64,000 nt of DNA, from contig UQLF01000004.1 in the NCBI GenBank assembly GCA_900541875.1, positions 50,611 to 114,610 on the forward strand, read 5' to 3'. Below, piece by piece: positions 42,600 to 51,244 of this stretch (position 1 is the stretch's first letter; every line of letters starts with the position of its first letter). Below the pieces are notes generated by a model. The model worked only from the letters and a program-made list of their open reading frames with translations. It was not told where the DNA came from and made no database searches. The translations under genes were made by a program, and so were the position numbers. Source of the stretch: an uncultured Collinsella sp. (GTDB taxonomy: Bacteria > Actinomycetota > Coriobacteriia > Coriobacteriales > Coriobacteriaceae).

Positions 42600-43667
42600 A
42601 TGCGCGACAAGCTCGAAAAGATCATTAAGGCCTACGAGGAGCTCGAGAAGAAGCTTTCCGACCCGGCCGTCGCCTCCGACATCAAGGAGTTCACGCGTCT
42701 CAACAAGGAGTACGCACACCAGTCCGACCTCATCGCTGCCTCGCGCGAGTACATCGGCGCGCTCGATGACATCGAGGCCGCCAAGGAGATGCTCCGCGAC
42801 ACCAGCGATGCGGACGAGAAGGAGATGCTCCAGATGGACATCTCCGAGAACGAGGAAAAGCTTCCCCAGCTCGAGGAAGACATCAAGTACATGCTCATCC
42901 CGAGTGACCCCAACGACGACAAGAACACCATCGTCGAGATTCGCTCCGCCGCCGGTGGCGACGAGGCAGCCATCTTCGCCGGCGACTTGTACAAGATGTA
43001 CCAGCGCTTCTGCGAATCGCGCGGCTGGAAGACCACCGTGCTCGATTCCAGCCCCAGCGAGGCCGGCGGCTTTAAGTCCATCGAGTTCAAGGTCGAGGGC
43101 GACCGCGTCTACTCCGTCATGAAGTTCGAGTCCGGCGTGCATCGCGTCCAGCGCGTTCCCAAGACCGAGTCCCAGGGCCGCATTCAGACCTCCACGGCTA
43201 CCGTCGCCGTACTTCCCGAGGCCGAGGAAATTGACGTCCAGATCAACCAGTCCGACCTGCGCATCGACACCTACTGCGCCTCCGGCCCTGGCGGTCAGTG
43301 CGTTAACACTACCTACTCCGCCGTGCGCATCACCCACTTGCCCACCAACACCGTGGTGCAGTCGCAGGAGCAGCGCTCCCAGATTCAGAACCGCGAGGTC
43401 TGCATGCAGATGCTGCGTGCTCGTCTGTACGAGATGGAGCTCGAGAAGCAGCAGGCAGAGCTTGGTGCCGAGCGCCAGAGCCAGATCGGCCACGGCAACC
43501 GTTCCGAGAAGATCCGTACCTACAACCAGCCCCAGGACCGCGTGACCGATCACCGCATCGGTTTCAACTCCACCTACAACGGCGTCCTTCTGGGCGATCA
43601 GCTCGGCACCGTCATCGAGGCGCTCGCCGCCGCCGAGCGAGCCGAGAAGCTGGCACAGGCCGTTTAA
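42600..43667 (+). CDS. prfA: Peptide chain release factor 1
   Basis: A 355-residue class I release factor for UAA and UAG codons. The codon-reading loop region is VQRVPKTESQGRIQTSTATVAVLPE, with PKT in the place of the RF1-type PxT tripeptide. The peptidyl-transferase motif is GPGGQCVN, with the glutamine that PrmC methylates. Length is normal. Start ATG 42600 has AAAGGAGTCCC upstream. It precedes prmC as in many bacteria, but with an unusual 590-base gap. The composite repeat begins on the base after its stop codon. Confidence 0.96.
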   Translation: MRDKLEKIIKAYEELEKKLSDPAVASDIKEFTRLNKEYAHQSDLIAASREYIGALDDIEAAKEMLRDTSDADEKEMLQMDISENEEKLPQLEEDIKYMLIPSDPNDDKNTIVEIRSAAGGDEAAIFAGDLYKMYQRFCESRGWKTTVLDSSPSEAGGFKSIEFKVEGDRVYSVMKFESGVHRVQRVPKTESQGRIQTSTATVAVLPEAEEIDVQINQSDLRIDTYCASGPGGQCVNTTYSAVRITHLPTNTVVQSQEQRSQIQNREVCMQMLRARLYEMELEKQQAELGAERQSQIGHGNRSEKIRTYNQPQDRVTDHRIGFNSTYNGVLLGDQLGTVIEALAAAERAEKLAQAV

Positions 43668-43835
43668 GTTACGGCGTTTTACCAAACGCCGTAACTGCTC
43701 GACGCTGCGCGCCGCCCAGAGCGACAATTTGTCATTCAAAAGGCAAGGCATGACCAGAAGGTCTATGCCTTGCCTTTTTCATGCCAACTTGTTCGCTCTG
43801 GGCGGCGCTCGCTGGCATTGCCAAAACATCGGCGT
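43668..43835. repeat. Composite nested palindrome, copy R2
   Basis: It begins immediately after the prfA TAA with the TTACGGCG hairpin (43668-43695). Outer arms GCCGCCCAGAGCGA and complement (about 43711 and 43793) then enclose an inner hairpin (43740-43776). Relative to copy R3 both stems differ by paired, compensating changes. It may end prfA transcription. Confidence 0.88.
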
Positions 43836-44257
43836 TTCCTTGGTCGTCAAATGATCCGTAGGGAGTCATTGGGGACGTTGCCTTGAGATTTTATTCAGTC
43901 GGCTGTGATGGAATTTGAGCTGTTTGCCTGCTTAAAGCAATTAACGTTGTGCATCTGCTAATGAAAATATTGCTCGAAAAATCGTCTAAGAAGTCGCGGA
44001 GTGATTTTTATCGCGTTGTTCGTCAAGCGATGTGGCAAGTTCTTGGTTAGATATTGGTCAGTTTTGGGTCAACCTTGCCAAAAGCTTGACGAATGCAAAT
44101 CTAGACGTCGGCGAATGAACACTTTGAGCGAGCCCGGTGCAAAATTCTGGGCTGATTCTCGATAATCGCCTTCAATCGTCCCTTGCCAAGCGCTGGCCTC
44201 GCGTACAATCTGCTCCGACATTCGCGCGCCGTCCGGCGCTTAAGAGGGGAGGGCCCC
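43836..44257. other. AT-richer gap before prmC
   Basis: About 420 bases of lower-GC DNA between the composite repeat and prmC. I see no open frame with a binding site, no tRNA and no strong hairpin. A possible promoter for prmC is TTGCCA (44183-44188) with TACAAT (44204-44209), but the 15-base spacer is short. Confidence 0.5.
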
Positions 44258-45532
44258 ATGGCAAACGAGATTTGGACCATCAAGCGTTGTCTCGAGTGGA
44301 CCAAGGAGTACCTGGCCGAGCGCGGCGAGGAGCACCCCCGTCTTTCTGCCGAGTGGCTGCTGTGCGCCGCCACGGGCCTGGCGCGCATTGACCTATATAT
44401 GCGTATGGACGAGACGCTTAACGCGGCCCAGCTCGAGACCATGCATGCGGCCGTTGTCCGCCGCGCTAAGGGCGAGCCGCTGCAATACATCACGGGCAGC
44501 ACGCAGTTTCGCATGATCGACGTCGCGTGCGCCCCCGGTGTGCTCATTCCGCGCCCCGAGACCGAGATGCTCGTCGAGGAAGTCCTCAATTATCTGGATG
44601 CCGAGGTGCTGAGCCCCGAGGCTGCTGCCCGTCAGCGTGTTGAGCTGCCTTGGAACGATGAGGTCGAGGAGGCACGCAAGGCCGAGGCCGCGCTGGCAGA
44701 CGAACGGGCGACCGCCGAGCGCCGTGCCGCTAACCTGACGGCTGCCGATGAGGCGGCGCTAGGCGGCGATGTACTGGGCAGCCGTGCCTATGCCGAGGAA
44801 CTGGCCGACCGCGAGGCCGAGGAAGTCGCCGCGCAGGCAGCAGAAGCCGAAGCGGCAGAAGCAGAGGCCATGGAAACCCCCGAGCCCGAGCTCGACGAAT
44901 ACGGCATCGCCATTGAGGACAACGACCAACAGGCGACTCCCGCGCAAGATGCCGCCGAGGCCAACGTATCTGCCCCAGCCGAGCCCCGCACTGCCCGCGT
45001 TCTCGAGGTCGGCTGCGGCACGGGCTGCATTTCGCTCTCCCTTGCCTGGGAGCGCCGCGGGCACGTTACCTGCACTGCTACCGATATCGAGCCGCGTGCC
45101 ATCGACCTTGCTACCAAAAACCGCGATGCGCTTGGCCTCACGTCCGACGAGGTCGCCTTCAGCCTCACAAACCTGGTGAGCTCCATTCCCCGCGAAGAGT
45201 GGGGCACCTTTGACGTACTCGTCTCCAACCCGCCCTACATCCCCACCGATGTCATGCGCTCGCTGCCGCATGAGGTCAAGGACTTTGAGCCCGATCTGGC
45301 GCTCGAGGGCGGTGCCGACGGTCTCGATATCTTCCGCCGCCTGCTCAACGCGGCGCCCTACATGCTGCGTGCCGGCGGCCTGTTTGCCTGCGAGCTCTAC
45401 GAGGGCGCGCTCGACGCCGCGGCCGAGCTCTGTCGTCAAGCAGGCCTTTCGGACGTGCGTATCGTCCACGACCTCACCGATCGTCCCCGCATCGTTCGAG
45501 CCATCGTCACCGAGCCCAAACAGCGTATTTAA
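44258..45532 (+). CDS. prmC: Release-factor glutamine methyltransferase with a large insert
   Basis: A 424-residue enzyme that N5-methylates the GGQ glutamine of release factors. The N-terminal helical domain (1-110) ends in LIPRPETEMLVEEVL, and the SAM-binding motif is LEVGCGTGCIS (about 249-259). The catalytic NPPY is in VSNPPYIPTD. Usual length is 280-290. The extra length is a block of about 130 residues (114-244), rich in Ala and Glu and apparently disordered or helical, placed just before the SAM motif. Start ATG 44258 follows GGGGAGGGCCCC. It is downstream of prfA, its substrate, as is common. Confidence 0.93.
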   Translation: MANEIWTIKRCLEWTKEYLAERGEEHPRLSAEWLLCAATGLARIDLYMRMDETLNAAQLETMHAAVVRRAKGEPLQYITGSTQFRMIDVACAPGVLIPRPETEMLVEEVLNYLDAEVLSPEAAARQRVELPWNDEVEEARKAEAALADERATAERRAANLTAADEAALGGDVLGSRAYAEELADREAEEVAAQAAEAEAAEAEAMETPEPELDEYGIAIEDNDQQATPAQDAAEANVSAPAEPRTARVLEVGCGTGCISLSLAWERRGHVTCTATDIEPRAIDLATKNRDALGLTSDEVAFSLTNLVSSIPREEWGTFDVLVSNPPYIPTDVMRSLPHEVKDFEPDLALEGGADGLDIFRRLLNAAPYMLRAGGLFACELYEGALDAAAELCRQAGLSDVRIVHDLTDRPRIVRAIVTEPKQRI

Positions 45533-45583
45533 GCTGAATAAATAGACATTTGCGCAAGTTTGTCCTTGCAATATACCGTAAAA

Positions 45584-45598
45584 CTTCTACTATAGAAG
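45584..45598. promoter_or_regulatory. Candidate operator of the toxin-antitoxin pair
   Basis: CTTCTA and TAGAAG are six-base arms with a three-base centre, 10-24 bases before the toxin start. A TTGCAA (45566-45571) and TACTAT (45588-45593) 16 bases apart could be the promoter, which would overlap the palindrome and leave a very short leader. Confidence 0.4.
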
Positions 45599-45607
45599 GA
45601 AAAAGGT

Positions 45608-46003
45608 ATGTCAAATCAGCTGCATCGGTACCGTATCGTGCTTGATTACATTGAACCTTGGCTTGATGAGCAGGATGAAGCTACGCTGAAGCAGATTTAT
45701 GCAGACCTTTTGGTGCTCGAGAAGGAAGGTCCCAGCCTTGGTCGTCCGCTGGTTGACCGCGTAAAGGGCTCGAAGCTTCATCATTTAAAGGAGCTGAGAG
45801 TGACGTCGTGTGGTGGGCAGGTGATTCGCATCCTCTTCGCCTTTGACCCCAAGCGCCAGGCGGTATTGCTATTGGCGGGTGATAAGTCGCGAGCGGGATC
45901 GTCAAGGGCAAAATGGAACGGTTGGTATGCGATCAACATTCCAAGGGCCGAGCAAATATACCGTCGCCACGTAAGGAGGCTCGATCGAGATGGAACTGCA
46001 TGA
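45608..46003 (+). CDS. RelE/HigB-type (Gp49-like) toxin
   Basis: A 131-residue protein. The segment KLHHLKELRVTSCGGQVIRILFAFDPKRQAVLLLAGDK is the Gp49-like HigB core, followed by IPRAEQIYRRHVRRL. Such toxins cut mRNA on the ribosome. It precedes its antitoxin, the HigBA order, and overlaps it by 14 bases. Start ATG 45608 has GGAAAAAGG upstream. GC is lower than in the neighbours, and the pair breaks up the prmC-tsaC neighbourhood, which suggests acquisition. Confidence 0.85.
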   Translation: MSNQLHRYRIVLDYIEPWLDEQDEATLKQIYADLLVLEKEGPSLGRPLVDRVKGSKLHHLKELRVTSCGGQVIRILFAFDPKRQAVLLLAGDKSRAGSSRAKWNGWYAINIPRAEQIYRRHVRRLDRDGTA

Positions 46004-46292
46004 GTATATGGAATCTCGCGGGATAACACGCGACTCCATTACCGCCGAGCAGGAGAGGACTCGCGATCGTATCGAAGCCTATAAGCTTGCTCAGATTCGC
46101 AGGTTAAAAGATCTAACACAGGCGTCGGTCGCCCAGTCGATGGGCGTTTCTCAAAAACGTGTATCCGAGCTCGAGCGTGGGGAGTTGGGTTCGATGAGGC
46201 TCGACACGCTGAGCAGGTACGCAGAGAGCCTCGGCGGAAAACTGGTTGCAAGCATCGAGTTTCCCGATCGTACCGTTACGCTTGCGCGCTAA
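45990..46292 (+). CDS. HTH XRE-family antitoxin
   Basis: A 100-residue DNA-binding protein. The helix-turn-helix reads LTQASVAQSMGVSQKRVSELERG, followed by DTLSRYAESLGGKLVASIEF, the usual HigA-like ending. It should bind and block the toxin encoded upstream and repress the operon. The palindrome at 45584 is the best binding site. The start ATG 45990 overlaps the toxin stop, with GTAAGGAGGC upstream. Confidence 0.87.
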   Translation: MELHEYMESRGITRDSITAEQERTRDRIEAYKLAQIRRLKDLTQASVAQSMGVSQKRVSELERGELGSMRLDTLSRYAESLGGKLVASIEFPDRTVTLAR

Positions 46293-46440
46293 AAATCTTC
46301 AATTAACCCCCTCACTTTCACCGACTACTAGAGCCGCTCACCAAACCAACATGCGCTCTGGGCAAATAGGTTGAATGTTTCGTGCGAGAATGCCCCACAG
46401 TAAACAAACTTGCACCGGAGCGTAAGGGGCTGGCATACAC

Positions 46441-47184
46441 ATGCAGACGGTCTATCGGGTATACGAGGGAACGCGCGAGCCGCATCGGCTTGCCGTCGAG
46501 CGCGCGGCCGAGGTGCTCGGCTGTGGCGGCCTGGCACTGATCCCGACCGAGACGGTCTACGGTGTCGCCGTGGCAGTCAACGCCTTCTCGGACGCCGTGC
46601 CCCAAGATACAGGCGAATTCCCATCGTGGCCGCGCGATCCGCAGGCTGCCGTCAATGGCGCCGCGGTCCCTGCGCTCGGTACCGGCTACCGCCGTATCTT
46701 CACTCTCAAGCAACGTGAACTCACGCAAACCGTCGCCTGGCTGGTCGATGGCGTCGAAGCACTCGACCGCTATGGCGTGGATATCCCGGAAGAGGCCCGC
46801 GTGCTTGCCCGACGATGCTGGCCGGGCGCCCTGACTATCGTGGTCAAGGCGGCCCCCTGCGTGCCGACCTTTATGCGCGCCGCCGACGACACCGTGGCCC
46901 TGCGCGCTTCGGCCTCTCCCGTGGTCCAAGCGCTCATCCGCGCCTGCGGCAGCCCTCTTGCCTGTACGAGCGCCAACACGCACGGCGCGCCCTCGCCGGC
47001 AAGCTTTGCCGCCGTCGAGGGTCGCATCCTGGAGGGGGTCGATGTGGCCGTCGACGCCGGTGAGACCCCGTGTCGCGACGCCTCGACCATCGTGTCGTTC
47101 CAGCACGGCGGGCTCCAGATCCTGCGCCAAGGCGCACTTCCCGCATCAGAGATCGAACGGGTCCTGTCCGACCCGATGCAATAG
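46441..47184 (+). CDS. tsaC: L-threonylcarbamoyladenylate synthase (TsaC/Sua5 family)
   Basis: A 247-residue YrdC-fold enzyme that makes threonylcarbamoyl-AMP for the t6A modification of tRNA. The opening IPTETVYGVAV is the family signature, LKQRE holds the KxR ATP contacts, WPGALTIVVKA and SPLACTSANTHG (SxN motif) are present. About 40 extra residues lie between the first two motifs (NAFSDAVPQDTGEF and so on). The Pro that normally follows KxR is Glu. Start ATG 46441 follows AAGGGGCTGG. It is 13 bases before glpK. Confidence 0.87.
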   Translation: MQTVYRVYEGTREPHRLAVERAAEVLGCGGLALIPTETVYGVAVAVNAFSDAVPQDTGEFPSWPRDPQAAVNGAAVPALGTGYRRIFTLKQRELTQTVAWLVDGVEALDRYGVDIPEEARVLARRCWPGALTIVVKAAPCVPTFMRAADDTVALRASASPVVQALIRACGSPLACTSANTHGAPSPASFAAVEGRILEGVDVAVDAGETPCRDASTIVSFQHGGLQILRQGALPASEIERVLSDPMQ

Positions 47185-47197
47185 AAAGGTGTAAGCG

Positions 47198-48739
47198 ATG
47201 TCGTTGAATCTGGGCAGCCTGGGCATGGAAGATGCCTCGTTTAACTTTGGCGGTTCCTACATCATGGCGCTCGACTGCGGCACTACCTCGGTACTCGCGG
47301 CCATTGTCGACGAATACGGCTGCATCGTTGCCCAGGCGCGTCGTAGCGTCAAAACCAGCTTCCCGCGCCCCGGCTGGGTGGAGCAGGATCCCACGGAGGT
47401 GCTTGCCAGCCAGATCGGCGTGATGATGGAGGTTCAGTTTAAGAGCGGCATCCATTCCGATCGCATCGCCGCCATCGGCATCTCCAACCAGCGCGAGACC
47501 ACGGTGGTCTGGGACCGCGTGAGCGGCCAGCCCATCTATAACGCCATCGTATGGCAGTGCCGTCGTACCGCGCCGGCGATCGACGCGTTGGTTGAACAGG
47601 GTTGCGAGGAGCTGGTGCGCTCCCGCACGGGACTTACGCTTGACCCGTATTTCTCGGCCTCTAAGGTGCAGTGGATTCTCGACAACGTCGACGGCGCACG
47701 CGAGAGCGCGGCGGCGGGCGACCTCATGTTTGGCACCATCGACACCTGGCTCATCTACAACCTCACCGGCGGCCAGGTCTTTGCCACCGACTACACCAAT
47801 GCCAGCCGCACGGCACTCTTTAATATCCATACGCTCGATTGGGACGACGACCTGCTGGCGCTCTTTGACGTCCCACGTTCCATGATGCCCGAGGTTCGCT
47901 GGAGCTCGGGCGACTACGGCCGCGTCGCGAGCGACATCATGACCAACATGCCGCCCATCATGGGCGTGGCGGGTGACCAACAGGCGTCGCTGTTCGGCCA
48001 CTGCTGTTTCCGTCCCGGCCAGACCAAAAACACCTATGGCACGGGCTGCTTTATGCTCATGAACACCGGCGACGAGATCGTCGAATCCAAGAATGGCCTG
48101 GTCTCCACCATCGGTATCGCTGCGGACGGCAAAGTCAGCTATGCGCTCGAGGGCTCTATTTTTGCCGCCGGCTCAACGATGAACTGGCTTCGCAACAACA
48201 TGGGCATCATCTCGAGCGTGAGCGAGTCGGCACAACTCGCCGCTTCGATTAGCGACAACGAGGGCTGCTACTTCGTTCCCGCCTTTGCGGGTTTGGGTGC
48301 TCCCTGGTGGGACCCGCATGCTCGCGGTATCGTGTGCGGTCTGACCGGCGCCTCGAGCCGTGCGACCATCGTACGTGCCGCCTGCGAATCCATGGCATAT
48401 CAGAGCTACGACGTGCTGCGCGCCATGGAGCAGGACGTGGGGCTTTCGATTGAGCGCCTGTCTGTCGATGGCGGTGCCTCGCGCAACGAGTTCATCATGC
48501 AATTCCAGGCCGACCTGCTGGATATCCCCGTGCTGCAATGCGAGACGGTGGAGACCACGGCAATCGGTGCCGCGTACTTGGCGGGTCTTGCCGTCGGCTA
48601 TTGGGAAGACCTGGAAGAGCTGGAGCAAAATGCCCAGATCGTTAGGACCTTCCTTCCCCACATGTCCGCCGAGCGCCGCGAGCAAAACCTTGCGGGCTGG
48701 CGTGATGCAGTCAGGCGCTCGCTCAGCACCGCACAGTAG
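47198..48739 (+). CDS. glpK: Glycerol kinase
   Basis: A 513-residue FGGY-family kinase that makes glycerol 3-phosphate with ATP. Hallmarks are MALDCGTTSVLAA, ISNQRETTVVWD, IVWQCRRT, GDQQASLFGH and YGTGCFMLMNTG, plus the FGGY signature in GLGAPWWDPHARG. A 15-residue N-terminal extension precedes the first strand. The His that HPr phosphorylates in low-GC Gram-positives appears absent, since the region before GDQQ reads YGRVASDIMTNMPPIMGV. So PTS activation is unlikely. Start ATG 47198 has AAAGGTG upstream. No glycerol facilitator is nearby. Confidence 0.94.
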   Translation: MSLNLGSLGMEDASFNFGGSYIMALDCGTTSVLAAIVDEYGCIVAQARRSVKTSFPRPGWVEQDPTEVLASQIGVMMEVQFKSGIHSDRIAAIGISNQRETTVVWDRVSGQPIYNAIVWQCRRTAPAIDALVEQGCEELVRSRTGLTLDPYFSASKVQWILDNVDGARESAAAGDLMFGTIDTWLIYNLTGGQVFATDYTNASRTALFNIHTLDWDDDLLALFDVPRSMMPEVRWSSGDYGRVASDIMTNMPPIMGVAGDQQASLFGHCCFRPGQTKNTYGTGCFMLMNTGDEIVESKNGLVSTIGIAADGKVSYALEGSIFAAGSTMNWLRNNMGIISSVSESAQLAASISDNEGCYFVPAFAGLGAPWWDPHARGIVCGLTGASSRATIVRAACESMAYQSYDVLRAMEQDVGLSIERLSVDGGASRNEFIMQFQADLLDIPVLQCETVETTAIGAAYLAGLAVGYWEDLEELEQNAQIVRTFLPHMSAERREQNLAGWRDAVRRSLSTAQ

Positions 48740-48862
48740 GGCTGCGATGGGCTGCTCGATACAACAAACCGCTAAACTAATGCATGGCGTGCGGCGGCAA
48801 CGTTGCTGCGCGCCTTGTCAGCAAGGCCGTTTTGCGGCCGCAACGAAAGGGGCAATCAATCC

Positions 48863-49510
48863 ATGACCGTCACCTACGATGCGTCCCGTGTGACGCTTGT
48901 CGATCACCCGCTCGTCCAGCACAAGCTGTCGATCCTGCGCGACAAAAACACCGGCACCAACCAGTTCCGTCAGCTCGTGCGCGAACTCGCACTTTTTGAC
49001 GGCTACGAGGCCATGCGCGACCTGCCTATGGAAGACGTCGAGGTCGAGACCCCCATCACTACCGCCACGTTCAAACAGCTCGCCGGCAAGAAACTCGCCA
49101 TCGTGCCCATCCTGCGTGCGGGCCTTGGCATGGTCGACGGCATCCTCGACCTGGTGCCCTCCGCTCGCGTGGGCCACATCGGCATGGAGCGCGACGAGGT
49201 CACCCACGAGCCGCACGAGTATTACTGCAAGATGCCCAAGGATATCGACCAGCGCATCTGCCTGGTCGTCGACCCCATGCTCGCCACGGGCGGTTCGGCC
49301 GAGATGGCCATTAGCTACCTGCGCGAGCGCGGTGTCAAGGACATCCGCATGCTGTGCATCGTCGCGGCCCCCGAGGGCCTCAAGTCGCTGACTGAGAAGG
49401 ACCCTGATGTGCATATCTATACCTGCGCCATCGACGACCATCTCAACGAGGCTGCCTACATCGTTCCCGGCCTGGGCGACGCCGGCGACCGCATCTACGG
49501 CACGCTCTAG
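48863..49510 (+). CDS. upp: Uracil phosphoribosyltransferase
   Basis: A 215-residue salvage enzyme that joins uracil and PRPP to give UMP. The opening VTLVDHPLVQHKLSILRDKNT, the FKQLAGKKLAIVPILRAGLGM segment, and the PRPP loop VVDPMLATGGSAEMAI are diagnostic. The C-terminus is DAGDRIYGTL. Start ATG 48863 has AACGAAAGGGG upstream; the frame is open for 20 more codons but without support. It precedes the ATP synthase operon, a neighbourhood also seen in Firmicutes. Confidence 0.96.
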   Translation: MTVTYDASRVTLVDHPLVQHKLSILRDKNTGTNQFRQLVRELALFDGYEAMRDLPMEDVEVETPITTATFKQLAGKKLAIVPILRAGLGMVDGILDLVPSARVGHIGMERDEVTHEPHEYYCKMPKDIDQRICLVVDPMLATGGSAEMAISYLRERGVKDIRMLCIVAAPEGLKSLTEKDPDVHIYTCAIDDHLNEAAYIVPGLGDAGDRIYGTL

Positions 49511-49702
49511 TCGCTGGGCTAAGATGGCCGCGGCTGCAAATACGAAGAAACGGTGCGCGCGGACGAACAAAAGGCGACCGCGCGCACTCCTGTTAACGGA
49601 CGTTTTGCCCTGCAGGGTTCGAGAAAAACGTATTACCGTACCTGCGGCATAAAGAAGGTCTTAAGAAAACGAACAGGTGCGTATTAACCGATGCTTTTTC
49701 GG

Positions 49703-49730
49703 TTGTACTTTAGCGATTGGCTCGTACAAT
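49703..49730 (+). promoter_or_regulatory. Candidate promoter of the ATP synthase operon
   Basis: TTGTAC (49703-49708) and TACAAT (49725-49730) lie 16 bases apart, about 60 bases before the first gene. A small AACCG/CGGTT hairpin just upstream (about 49687-49705) could end upp transcription. The rest of the 281-base gap after upp holds nothing I recognise. Confidence 0.5.
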
Positions 49731-49791
49731 AGTCACCAATGTTTGGCGGGAACTGTTCTGTGAAGCGTTAAAAAGGAAAGTGAGGACGCCA

Positions 49792-50103
49792 GTGTTTCAG
49801 ATAGCCGATCTGCTCGCTATCGTTGCAGGCGCCATCGCGGGCGCAATTGCCTTCCTTCCCTTTGTCTTTACGCTCAAGCCGGTTCTTGACGATAAACAGA
49901 ATGCGGACATGCTCAAGGGTATGGTGAGTCTGGCGGTCTCGGCAATCGCCCTGCTCGTCTTTACCTTGGTTGTGTTTGTGTTGTTCGGAGAGGCATTTCG
50001 CATGTTCCTCCTGGGCGAGGCGATCGGCTTCGTGGCCTTTATGGCCGCCTGCACGGTTCGTGTCGCCAAGGCGCTGCGAGATCCTCATGAGGTCGAAAGG
50101 TAA
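49792..50103 (+). CDS. AtpI-like small membrane protein
   Basis: A 103-residue protein with about four hydrophobic segments (IADLLAIVAGAIAGAIAFLPF, MVSLAVSAIALLVFTLVVFVL, LLGEAIGFVAFMAACTV). It is the first gene of the ATP synthase operon, ending three bases before atpB, the position of atpI in other bacteria, where the product helps assemble the c-ring. Sequence similarity to AtpI is weak, so the call rests on position and topology. Start GTG 49792 has GTGAGGACG upstream. Confidence 0.7.
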   Translation: MFQIADLLAIVAGAIAGAIAFLPFVFTLKPVLDDKQNADMLKGMVSLAVSAIALLVFTLVVFVLFGEAFRMFLLGEAIGFVAFMAACTVRVAKALRDPHEVER

Positions 50104-50106
50104 GTC

Positions 50107-50910
50107 GTGGAAATTTTTGAAAAGCTGCCTGATGAGATTAATCATCTGGTCAGCGAGTTCAGCTCCACCCCTGTCGTGGGCGATCTGAGCTGCGGCATCA
50201 CGCAGTACTCGTTTTGGCTGATCGTCTCCACGATCGTGCTCCTGATCGTCCTGGCCGTGTTCAAGAAGAAGCAGACCCTGGTTCCCAAGGGCTTCTTCGT
50301 CAACGGTTTCGAGTACATCATCGAGTACGTCGAGAACGATATCGGCAAGGGCGTCGTGGGTGAGAACTGGAAGAAGCACTTCCCGTTCCTGTGCTCGCTT
50401 TTCCTGTTCATCCTGATCAACAACATGATCGGCCTGATCCCGGGAATGAAGCCCGGCACCGGCGCAATCGGCTCCACCGCCGCGCTCGCCATCTTCGCCT
50501 TTGTGTACTTCATCTACTACGGATGCAAGGCTCATGGCGTGATCGGCTACATCAAGAGCCTCGCCCCGCAGGGCGTGAGCTTCCCGATGAACGTGCTCGT
50601 GTGGGTCGTCGAGCTTTTCTCGACCTTCCTGCGCCTCATCACGCTCGCCGTCCGTCTGTTCTGCAACATGTTCGCAGGACACGTGGTCATGGGCTCGTTC
50701 GCCATCATGGCGAGCATGTTCATGCAGCCGCTGCTTCAGCAGGTTTCCGCGGCCCACGCCGTCGGCGCCCTGCCTTCGCTAGCCTGGCTTGCCATCCTCA
50801 TCCTGATCTATGCGATCGAGCTTGTGGTCGGCGCCATCCAGGCTTACGTCTTCACGGTCCTTACCGCCGTGTATGTCTCCGAGGCAGAGGAGGTCGCGGA
50901 GGAGGAGTAG
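50107..50910 (+). CDS. atpB: F0F1 ATP synthase subunit a
   Basis: A 267-residue membrane subunit that forms the proton half-channels beside the c-ring. The essential Arg lies in LRLITLAVRLFCNMFAGH, and the last helices (LAILILIYAIELVVGAIQAYVFTVLTAVYV) match the family. An acidic tail EEVAEEE closes it. Start is GTG 50107, three bases after the AtpI-like stop, with GAAAGGTAAG as binding site. A 124-base gap follows before atpE. Confidence 0.95.
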   Translation: MEIFEKLPDEINHLVSEFSSTPVVGDLSCGITQYSFWLIVSTIVLLIVLAVFKKKQTLVPKGFFVNGFEYIIEYVENDIGKGVVGENWKKHFPFLCSLFLFILINNMIGLIPGMKPGTGAIGSTAALAIFAFVYFIYYGCKAHGVIGYIKSLAPQGVSFPMNVLVWVVELFSTFLRLITLAVRLFCNMFAGHVVMGSFAIMASMFMQPLLQQVSAAHAVGALPSLAWLAILILIYAIELVVGAIQAYVFTVLTAVYVSEAEEVAEEE

Positions 50911-51034
50911 TCTTCCGTTCGCGCCTTAAAGGTAAGGTAATTCGTTAAACCGCCGGTGCCCGTACCCATGGAGCCCGGCAGTTATAAAAAGGTTATCCTG
51001 CGTGAAATAAGACACGCACGACAAAGGAGGAATC

Positions 51035-51229
51035 GTGGGAGTTATCGGTTACGGTCTCGGTGTTATCGGCGCTGGTCTTGCTATCGGCCTGTCTGCTCTG
51101 GGTGCTACGGGTGCTATGGCCCGTCAGCCTGAGGTCCAGGGCCGCGTGTTCACCGTCTTCATCATGGGCTCCGCCTTCGGCGAGGCTCTGGCTCTGATCG
51201 GCTTCGTTGTCGCGCTGATCGTTAAATAG
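51035..51229 (+). CDS. atpE: F0F1 ATP synthase subunit c
   Basis: A 64-residue hairpin of two helices, short for the family (usually 70-85). The loop is ARQPEVQG, and the ion-binding Glu is in FGEALALIG. The residue after Glu is Ala, and helix 1 lacks the Gln of sodium-type rings, so it should carry protons. Start GTG 51035 has an excellent AAAGGAGG upstream, fitting the high expression needed for a 10-plus-copy ring. Confidence 0.95.
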   Translation: MGVIGYGLGVIGAGLAIGLSALGATGAMARQPEVQGRVFTVFIMGSAFGEALALIGFVVALIVK

Positions 51230-51244
51230 CACGGAGCGTCAAGT

